From: UBA7887 sp964408735 | GTDB taxonomy: Bacteria; Pseudomonadota; Alphaproteobacteria; UBA7887 | Reading direction: 5' to 3' | DNA: 28,591 nt | Assembly: GCA_964408735.1 (NCBI GenBank) | Contig: CAYPAX010000060.1 | Location: 1 to 28,591, forward strand | Shown: positions 23,053 to 28,591 of the stretch, piece by piece | Layout of the letters: the number at the start of each line of letters is the position of its first letter | Position numbering within the stretch: position 1 is the first letter of the stretch | Position numbers and translations under genes: made by a program | The notes under the pieces: generated by a model | What the model saw: only the letters and a program-made list of their open reading frames with translations | Told to the model about the DNA's origin: nothing | Databases searched by the model: none

Positions 23053-23832
23053 CTAGCTACCGGTCCACTTGGGCGGGCGCTTCTCGGCGAAGGCCTTGGG
23101 GCCCTCGACGAAGTCGGCGCTGTCGTAAAGCTCTTGGACGGCCGGATAGGTGGTGTTGATGGCCTCTTCCAGGGTGGGCTTGTCGAAGCCTTCGTAGATC
23201 GCCTGTTTCGAGGCGCGCACGGACATGGGCGAGCATTCCAGGATGAGGCCCGCCCAGCGCTTGGCCGCATCCATCAGCTCCGTTTGGGGAACGACCTCGT
23301 TGACGAAGCCGAGATCCTTGCCTTCCGCGGCCGAGACGCGGCGGCCGGTGAGGATCATGCCCAGCGCCTGCTTGAGCGGGATGATGCGCGGCAGGCGGTG
23401 CAGGCCGCCGGCCAGCGCAGCCAGCCCGACATGGGGCTCGGGCAGGGCGAAGACGGCGTTGTCGGCGGCGATGATGAGGTCGCAGGCCAGCGCGATCTCG
23501 AAGCCGCCGCCCATGGCGAAACCGTTCACGGCGGCGATCAGCGGCTTGTCGAGGTCGAAGCGGTTGGTCAGCCCGGCAAAGCCCGAGGGGACGCGTTGGC
23601 GCGTGCCGCCCGCGGCCTGGTATTTGAGATCGTTGCCGGCGGAGAACGCCTTGTCGCCGGCGCCGGTGACGATTCCCACCCATTGCTCCGGATCGGCGGC
23701 GAAGTCGTTGAACACGGCCTCGAACTCCACATGCGCCGGCGAATGCAGGGCGTTGTAGACCTCGGGCCGATTGATGGTGACGATGGTCAGCCGCCCCTCG
23801 CGCTCGACTTTGAGAAATTCATACGCTGCCAT
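23053..23832 (-). CDS. Enoyl-CoA hydratase/isomerase (crotonase family)
   Basis: This 259-residue soluble enzyme has the crotonase fold. The oxyanion-hole segments are AFSAGNDLK and GFAMGGGFEIALACD. Both glutamates used by true hydratases seem present: one in GGGFEIAL and one in ALPEPHVGLA, aligning with Glu144 and Glu164 of rat hydratase. It should hydrate an enoyl-CoA; the overall look (DLKYQAAGG, LEEAINTTYPAVQEL) also fits the carnitinyl-CoA dehydratase-like branch, so the physiological substrate is open. GGGAGG lies upstream of the ATG. It is divergent from the ABM gene and convergent with nosR at 1 bp, leaving no room for an independent terminator. A related C-terminal fragment is at 20528-20665. 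Confidence 0.9.
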   Translation of the reverse strand: MAAYEFLKVEREGRLTIVTINRPEVYNALHSPAHVEFEAVFNDFAADPEQWVGIVTGAGDKAFSAGNDLKYQAAGGTRQRVPSGFAGLTNRFDLDKPLIAAVNGFAMGGGFEIALACDLIIAADNAVFALPEPHVGLAALAGGLHRLPRIIPLKQALGMILTGRRVSAAEGKDLGFVNEVVPQTELMDAAKRWAGLILECSPMSVRASKQAIYEGFDKPTLEEAINTTYPAVQELYDSADFVEGPKAFAEKRPPKWTGS

Positions 23833-23892
23833 GATTGCCTCCCGGCTCGCTCTCTGTGCTAAAGACAGCGCAGCTTACACAGGGAGGACGAA

Positions 23893-24207
23893 ATGAGCAT
23901 GGTTCATGTGGTCGCCGAGATCACCACCAAGCCCGGCCTGCGCGACACCGTGCTGGCGCTGTTCAAGGCCAATGTGCCGGCGGTGCACGCCGAGGACGGC
24001 TGTATCGAATACGGCGCCACGGTCGATGCCCCGGACATGGGCAGCTGGCAGGCCAAATACGGCGAGGACACTTTCGTGGTGATCGAGAAATGGGAGAGCG
24101 CGGATGCCCTGCTGGCGCATGCGGCTTCCGATCACATGAAGGCCTATGGCGCCAAGACCAAGGACATGCTCGCCGACCGCCGCATCCATATATTGTCCGG
24201 GGCGTAG
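23893..24207 (+). CDS. ABM-domain putative quinol monooxygenase
   Basis: This 104-residue protein is one antibiotic-biosynthesis-monooxygenase (ABM) domain, the YgiN-like dimeric ferredoxin-like fold. Typical features are MVHVVAEITTKPGLRDTVLA at the start, EDGCIEYGATVD in the middle, FVVIEKWESADALLAHAASD and the conserved HM in DHMKAY. Family members oxidise quinols or phenolic substrates without a cofactor, or act as small sensors; the substrate here is unknown. GGGAGG precedes the ATG by a good distance. The P450 gene follows after 25 bp on the same strand, so the two are probably co-transcribed and may act on related substrates. Confidence 0.87.
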   Translation: MSMVHVVAEITTKPGLRDTVLALFKANVPAVHAEDGCIEYGATVDAPDMGSWQAKYGEDTFVVIEKWESADALLAHAASDHMKAYGAKTKDMLADRRIHILSGA

Positions 24208-24232
24208 AGCCGCGCCGGGGGGGCGGTGACAT

Positions 24233-25561
24233 ATGGCTATTCCATTGGCGGGACTTCTTCAGACCTATCGCGAGCTGGTCTATGAGCCGCTGACGGTCTA
24301 TCGGCGCATCGGGCATGGCGGCGATTTCCGCTTTCAGCGCTTCGTCTTCAGCAAAGTCGCCACCGTCACCGATCCCGACATTCTGCGCCACGTGCTGGTA
24401 ACGAACGCCGACAACTACCGCAAAACGCCGATCGCCCGCGCCCTGCTGGAGCCGATCCTGGGGCGCGGCCTGCTGACCAGCGAGGGCAGCTTCTGGCGCC
24501 GACAGAGGCGCATCGCCGCACCCGCCTTCCATCACAAGCGTATTCAGTCCTTCGCCGATATGATGGTGGGACTGACGGTTGAGATGCTTGAGGACTGGGC
24601 GGCCGCCGCCGCCGGCCGGCCGCTCGACATGCAGTCCGAAATGTCGCGCCTGACCATGAAGGTCATCACCCGGGCGATGTTCTCCGACAATCTCGGCGAA
24701 GAGGAGGCGCGCGCGGTCAGCGACGCCATCCGGATCTTCGACCGCCACCGGCTCCGCTTCCGCGACCTCATCGGCCTGCCCGAATGGCTGCCGCGGCTTG
24801 CCGACCGGCGCATGGTGAGCGCGCTCGCCACTGTCGACCGCACGGTGGGCCGCCTGATCGCCGAGCGCCGCGCCGACGGCGCCGACCACGGCGACTTCTT
24901 GAGCATGCTGATGCAGGCCGAGGACGAAGACAGCGGCGAGCGCATGTCCGACCGGCAGCTGCGCGACGAGGTCATCACCATGTTCGTGGCCGGCCACGAG
25001 ACCACGGCCACGGCCTTGACCTGGACCTTCTACGCCCTCGACCGCCACCGCCATGCCGAAGAGAAGCTGCACGCCGAGGTCGATGCGGAATTGGCCGGTG
25101 CCGTGCCGACGCTGGCCGACCTCGAGCGCCTGCCCTATGTGCGCCGGGTCATCGAGGAGACCATGCGGCTCTATCCGACAGTGCCGCAGATCGCGCGCCA
25201 GGCGCTGGCCGAGGACACCATCGCCGGCACAGCTGTGCCCAAGGGCGCCATCATCAACATGAACATCTGGCTGGCCCACCGCGATCCCGCCGTCTGGACC
25301 GATCCCGAGACCTTCGATCCCGACCGTTTCGAGCCTGAGCGGGCCGGCAACAGGCCGAAGCTCGCCTATTTCCCCTTCGGCGGCGGGCCGCGCATCTGTA
25401 TCGGCAACGCTTTCGCCATGATGGAGGCGCAGCTGATCCTGGCCACGGTGGCGCGCCACTGGCGCCTGCGTCTGCCAGCCGGCCAGGAGGCGCACCCGGT
25501 CGGCAATATCGTGCTCAGGCCGCGACGTGGCCTGCCGATGCATCTGGAGCGGCGGCCCTAG
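24233..25561 (+). CDS. Cytochrome P450
   Basis: This 442-residue haem monooxygenase has all the family marks. The I-helix oxygen-activation motif is AGHETTATALTW, the K-helix ExxR is in EETMRLYPTVPQ, the PERF-like segment is FDPDRFEPERA, and the haem loop is FPFGGGPRICIGNAF with the thiolate Cys389. The N-terminus has no strong membrane anchor, so it is probably soluble. The I-helix and meander resemble the CYP4/CYP102-like clan that hydroxylates fatty acids or hydrocarbons more than the camphor type, but the substrate is not predictable. No ferredoxin or reductase gene is adjacent, so electrons must come from partners elsewhere. It follows the ABM gene by 25 bp. Confidence 0.93.
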   Translation: MAIPLAGLLQTYRELVYEPLTVYRRIGHGGDFRFQRFVFSKVATVTDPDILRHVLVTNADNYRKTPIARALLEPILGRGLLTSEGSFWRRQRRIAAPAFHHKRIQSFADMMVGLTVEMLEDWAAAAAGRPLDMQSEMSRLTMKVITRAMFSDNLGEEEARAVSDAIRIFDRHRLRFRDLIGLPEWLPRLADRRMVSALATVDRTVGRLIAERRADGADHGDFLSMLMQAEDEDSGERMSDRQLRDEVITMFVAGHETTATALTWTFYALDRHRHAEEKLHAEVDAELAGAVPTLADLERLPYVRRVIEETMRLYPTVPQIARQALAEDTIAGTAVPKGAIINMNIWLAHRDPAVWTDPETFDPDRFEPERAGNRPKLAYFPFGGGPRICIGNAFAMMEAQLILATVARHWRLRLPAGQEAHPVGNIVLRPRRGLPMHLERRP

Positions 25562-25624
25562 CCGGTTGAGCCGCCGGCCGCTTAGGGGTACCGTTCGTGC
25601 TGCGAGATACAAGGCGTATCGATA

Positions 25625-27388
25625 ATGAGCGACGACGGGGTGGTACAGCGCCTGGCCGCGATACTGGTGGCCGACGCGGTCGGTTATTCGCGGCTGATGG
25701 GGGATGACGAGCGGGCAACGATCGCCGCGCTCGACGCCTCGCGCGATATCTTCCGCGCGCATATCGAGGCCAATGGTGGGCGTGTCGTGGACATGGCCGG
25801 CGACAGCGTGCTCAGCGTTTTCGCCAGTGCGGCGGGCGCGGTGACGGCGGCCCTGGCGATCCAGGAATCGCTTGCAGAGGAAAACGCGGCGCGGCCCGAG
25901 TCCCGGCGCATGGCCTATCGCATCGGCGTCAACTCGGGCGACGTGCAGGAGAAGAGCGACGGCACTGTCTATGGCGATGGCGTCAATATCGCCGCGCGGC
26001 TGGAATCCCTCGCCGAGCCCGGCAGCGTCGCCATCTCCGGCGTCGTGCACGAGACCGTGCGCGGACGCTTGGCCGCGGCCTTCGCCGATATGGGCGAACA
26101 CGAGGTCAAGAACATCGCCGAGCCCGTGCGCGCCTGGCGGCTGCAGGGACAGGGCGAAGAGGCCCCGGACAAGGCGGCTGACGAAGGGACGATCTTTGAC
26201 CAGCCGGCGGTTGCGGTCCTGCCATTCGACAATATGAGCAACGATGCGGAGCAGGACTATTTCGTCGATGGCCTGACCGAGGACATCATTACCGCACTCG
26301 CGGCCTGGCGCTCGTTTCCGGTTATCGCCCGCAACTCGACCTTTGCCTACAAGGGCACCTCGCCCGATGTCCGCAACGTCGGCCGGGAGCTTGGCGCGCG
26401 CTACGTGCTCGAAGGCGGCATCCGCAAGGGCGGCAACCGTATCCGCATCACCGCCCAGCTGATCGACGCCGAGAGCGGCCACCACCTCTGGGCCGAGCGC
26501 TTCGACCGCGACCTCGAGGATATTTTCGAACTCCAGGACGAGCTCACCCAGCGCATCACCGCCACCGTGGCGCCTGAGGTCGAGCGCGCCCAGCAGAAGC
26601 TTTCGACGGTCAAGGCGCCCAGCGATCTCGGCGCCTGGGACTACGCCCAGCGCGGCATGGCGGCACTTTTCGAGTTCACCGGAGAGGGCAATGCGCGGGC
26701 CCGCGAGCTGTTCGCGCAGGCCCTCGCCCTCGACCCGGGCTATAGCCACGCCCATGCCGGGGTGGCGCTTGCCCACAACCGCGACCTCATGCTGGAGCTG
26801 GCGGAATCGCGCGAGGCGGCGGCGGAGGCCGCCCACGCCGCGGCGCTCAAGGCGGTCGAGCTCGACCCGGGCGATTCGTTTGCCCACACCGTGCTGGCGA
26901 TCGCCCATATGTGGCCGAGCCGGTACGATGCCGCGGTGGCCCAGGCCGAGCGCGCGGTCTCCCTCAACCCGTCCAACGCCCTGGCCCTGGCGGCGCTGGG
27001 CACCGCGCTCGACGCCACCGGCCGCCACGACGACGGCATCGCGCGCCTGCAGGAGGCCCTGCGGATCAACCCGCAGGACCCGCGCAACCATATCTTCGTC
27101 AACACCATCGCCCGCGCCCAGCTCGCCGCCGGCCACTTCGCCGAGGCCGAGGCCGTGGCGCGCCAGGCCATCATCGACCGCCCTGATTTCCCCCACGCCC
27201 ACTATCTGCTCGCCGCCGCCCTTGCCAGCCTCGACCGCCCGGGCGAGGCCCGCGCCGCGCTTGACGCCTGCGAGCGCCTGCAAGGGGGTTTCGTCGAGCG
27301 CCGGCTTAATTGGGCGCCCTATGCGGATGCGGCCATCAATGCGCGCCTGCATGCGGGGGTGCGGACGACCCTAGCGACGGAGGACTGA
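25625..27388 (+). CDS. Class III nucleotide cyclase with TolB-like domain and TPR repeats
   Basis: This 587-residue protein starts with a class III adenylate/guanylate cyclase domain (about residues 8-180). The two metal-binding aspartates are D17 (LVADAVGYSRLM) and D60 (MAGDSVLSVF), and the transition-state pair is N121 and R125 (GDGVNIAARLE). The base-recognition Lys position before GDS reads Asp (VVDMAGD), and Thr stands at the second specificity position, so nucleotide preference is uncertain. A TolB-like/FlgO-type domain follows (about 195-330; PAVAVLPFDNMSNDAEQDYF, YVLEGGIRKGGNRIRI, HLWAERFDRDL). TPR repeats run from about 340 to 575. This layout is common in rhizobia and related bacteria. 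No membrane segment is evident. It probably couples protein binding by the TPRs to cAMP synthesis. Confidence 0.88.
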   Translation: MSDDGVVQRLAAILVADAVGYSRLMGDDERATIAALDASRDIFRAHIEANGGRVVDMAGDSVLSVFASAAGAVTAALAIQESLAEENAARPESRRMAYRIGVNSGDVQEKSDGTVYGDGVNIAARLESLAEPGSVAISGVVHETVRGRLAAAFADMGEHEVKNIAEPVRAWRLQGQGEEAPDKAADEGTIFDQPAVAVLPFDNMSNDAEQDYFVDGLTEDIITALAAWRSFPVIARNSTFAYKGTSPDVRNVGRELGARYVLEGGIRKGGNRIRITAQLIDAESGHHLWAERFDRDLEDIFELQDELTQRITATVAPEVERAQQKLSTVKAPSDLGAWDYAQRGMAALFEFTGEGNARARELFAQALALDPGYSHAHAGVALAHNRDLMLELAESREAAAEAAHAAALKAVELDPGDSFAHTVLAIAHMWPSRYDAAVAQAERAVSLNPSNALALAALGTALDATGRHDDGIARLQEALRINPQDPRNHIFVNTIARAQLAAGHFAEAEAVARQAIIDRPDFPHAHYLLAAALASLDRPGEARAALDACERLQGGFVERRLNWAPYADAAINARLHAGVRTTLATED

Positions 27389-27427
27389 TCAGCGCCGAAG
27401 ACAGCAACAGAAAAAGGAGTGGAAACG

Positions 27428-27940
27428 ATGAGACACAGCCTTTGTACGATCGTCATCGGCCTTACGGTCGCGCTTGGTGCAAGCGCAACGAGTGCCCTGG
27501 CCGCATCCGAGGCGGAGCTAGTGGCACGCGGCCAATATCTCGTCACCATCGGCAATTGTACCGACTGCCACACCGACGGCTTCCTGCTCGGCGCTCCCAA
27601 CCCCGATCTTTATTTGGCCGGTGCCGACAACGGCTTCTTCATTCCGGAGCTCGGCGTGATGTATCCGCCCAACCTGACGCCTGACATGGAGACCGGGTTG
27701 GGTAGCTGGTCGGCCGAGGACATCGTGCGCGCCCTCAAGGAAGGCGTGCGCCCCGATGGCAGCGCGCTGCGTCCGCCGATGCCGGTGGTCAACACCTCAG
27801 TCTTCACGGACGAGGACGCGCTCGCGGTCGCCACATTCCTCAAGAGCATGGCGCCGGTTTCCCACGCCACGCAAGCAAACCCAGTGCCCCCGGAAGAGGC
27901 CAGGGGGCCGTATATGACCTTCGTCTTTCCGGAGCAGTAA
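27428..27940 (+). CDS. Periplasmic monohaem cytochrome c
   Basis: This 170-residue protein has a Sec signal peptide (MRHSLCTIVIGLTVALGASA, cleavage near ALAA) and one haem c site, CTDCH at 44-48. Met118 in RPPMPV is the likely sixth ligand. The shape (ARGQYLVTIGNCTDCHTDG; PNLTPDMETGLGSWSAEDIV) matches the cytochrome c domains that serve alcohol or aldehyde dehydrogenases. No dehydrogenase gene is adjacent in the window; it follows the cyclase-TPR gene by about 40 bp. AAAAAGGAG lies upstream and supports the ATG at 27428 over a GTG three codons earlier. Confidence 0.9.
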   Translation: MRHSLCTIVIGLTVALGASATSALAASEAELVARGQYLVTIGNCTDCHTDGFLLGAPNPDLYLAGADNGFFIPELGVMYPPNLTPDMETGLGSWSAEDIVRALKEGVRPDGSALRPPMPVVNTSVFTDEDALAVATFLKSMAPVSHATQANPVPPEEARGPYMTFVFPEQ

Positions 27941-28073
27941 GCGCCCGACGACGGGCGAGGCCGGCAAGCAACGGCTGCAGTGGCCGCGCTATGGAGAAGC
28001 AGCCACCGACGCGCGCCGACGCGGGAGCGTGCACAAGGACCCGGGCGGCAAACAATTGATTCCGCAGCCGGAA

Positions 28074-28092
28074 TTTCTGCAATTCACAGAAA
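28074..28092. promoter_or_regulatory. Dyad and AT-rich patch in the gap before the last gene
   Basis: TTTCTG (28074-28079) and CAGAAA (28087-28092) are perfect inverted arms with a 7-nt spacer. A TATAGT hexamer follows at 28103-28108 without a good -35. This is the only AT-rich stretch in the 298-bp gap from 27941 to 28238, which otherwise shows no gene. It may be a promoter with an operator for the secreted-protein gene. Confidence 0.3.
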
Positions 28093-28238
28093 ATTTTAGC
28101 AATATAGTGCAAACGGACCATGCGCGACTGGCAGTGATGTGCTTTCGTGCATGTCAGGAAAATATCCCTTGGCTTTGCTGCCCTGGACATGGGGGGAAAG
28201 GGCGGCCAGCCGAACGAGCATGCGCGGAGGAGGACAAA

Positions 28239-28591
28239 ATGAACAGATTTTCAACAGTGAGTGGCGCCATCGCACTGGTCGCGGCGGTGGCTTTTGCCGC
28301 CAGCTCGGCAGAGGCGGCACGCGGCGGCAAGGGCGGCAAGAACACGACCGCTATTGCCGAGTTTAGTGAGATCGTCGATTGCAGCGCTGGGTCTGGCGGC
28401 ATACTGGGTGAGATCGACGTAGGCTCCGATACCTCCCAGTGCTTCACCTACACCATCAGCATAAGAGTGCTTGATGACTGGACCATCTTCGATGAGGCGC
28501 CGACCACCTTCGATCTGTCTTCGGAGGCCGAGATCTGCGCTTACCAGCCCGTTGACGAAGTCTGCTCTGGACGCGTGTCGCTGTGTCTGAT
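28239..28591 (+). CDS. Small secreted protein, 3' end beyond the window
   Basis: An open frame of at least 117 codons starts at the ATG at 28239 behind a very strong GGAGGAGG and runs off the right edge. It has a clear Sec signal peptide (MNRFSTVSGAIALVAAVAFA, cleavage near AEA|AR). A short Gly/Lys-rich stretch (RGGKGGKN) follows, then a segment with several cysteines (DCSAG, SQCFTY, EICAYQ, EVCSG, SLCL) and many acidic residues. I do not recognise the family. The cysteines suggest disulfides in the periplasm or outside the cell. It may be a beta-rich secreted domain, but this is only an impression. Confidence 0.65.
   Translation, partial: MNRFSTVSGAIALVAAVAFAASSAEAARGGKGGKNTTAIAEFSEIVDCSAGSGGILGEIDVGSDTSQCFTYTISIRVLDDWTIFDEAPTTFDLSSEAEICAYQPVDEVCSGRVSLCL

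Noticed and set aside
21366..23270. A minus-strand open frame of over 600 codons opposite nosR
   Set aside because: The plus strand encodes an intact NosR-like protein with flavin and iron-sulfur motifs; the antisense product has a skewed His/Asp/Arg composition and no motif.
23963..27352. A minus-strand frame open for more than 1100 codons across the P450 and cyclase genes
   Set aside because: It is antisense to two genes with full sets of family motifs. Long antisense frames are expected in GC-rich coding DNA, and its translation is low-complexity with no domain.

Overview
The window is GC-rich, with mostly G or C at third codon positions. Its gene set suggests an alphaproteobacterium, plausibly of the Rhodospirillales kind: the plant/alphaproteobacterial type of glutamate-cysteine ligase, an intracellular PHB depolymerase with a cysteine nucleophile, a class III cyclase fused to TolB-like and TPR parts, and ubiA next to rsmE and gshA. 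The taxonomic guess is inference. I recognise 23 protein-coding genes, one of them cut by the right edge, plus three short gene remnants. I saw no tRNA, rRNA, CRISPR array or insertion sequence.

Layout. 224-1414 (+) is a PAS-GGDEF diguanylate cyclase. 1435-1581 (-) is a degraded C-terminus of an AAA-type ATPase. 1659-5559 (-) is a coupled operon: pmbA, a CysQ-like phosphatase and an MsbA-like ABC exporter, joined by 4-nt stop/start overlaps. 5620-9049 (-) is a second coupled operon: a UbiD-family decarboxylase followed by two TraB/GumN paralogues. 9168-11016 (+) holds a GNAT acetyltransferase and phaZ. 11029-13297 (-) is a probable copper-handling cluster: a small Cys-rich exported protein, a TAT-exported multicopper oxidase and a DUF411 protein. 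13405-14730 (-) is an LCAT-like lipase/acyltransferase just downstream of ubiA (14822-15697, -). rsmE and gshA run divergently from ubiA on +. Then come a SAM methyltransferase (-), a TPP-dependent enzyme (-), an orphan NosR-like iron-sulfur flavoprotein (+), a crotonase (-), an ABM-domain monooxygenase with a cytochrome P450 (+), a cyclase-TolB-TPR protein (+), a cytochrome c (+) and the start of a small secreted protein (+).

The most unusual signal is the ubiA/lipase locus. The last codons of ubiA occur a second time 1.48 kb away, on the far side of the lipase gene. The copies share a 14-bp exact direct repeat, followed by several codons that differ only at synonymous positions. The intact ubiA carries the AT-ending codons and the stranded copy carries mostly GC-ending ones. 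This is what site-specific insertion at a gene 3' end leaves behind, with a replacement 3' end supplied by the incoming DNA; here the apparent cargo is a single hydrolase gene and no integrase is visible. A looser parallel is a diverged crotonase C-terminus on the far side of the nosR-like gene, whose other end stops 1 bp from an intact crotonase gene. Minus-strand 3'-end remnants therefore mark at least two places where cargo genes may have entered.
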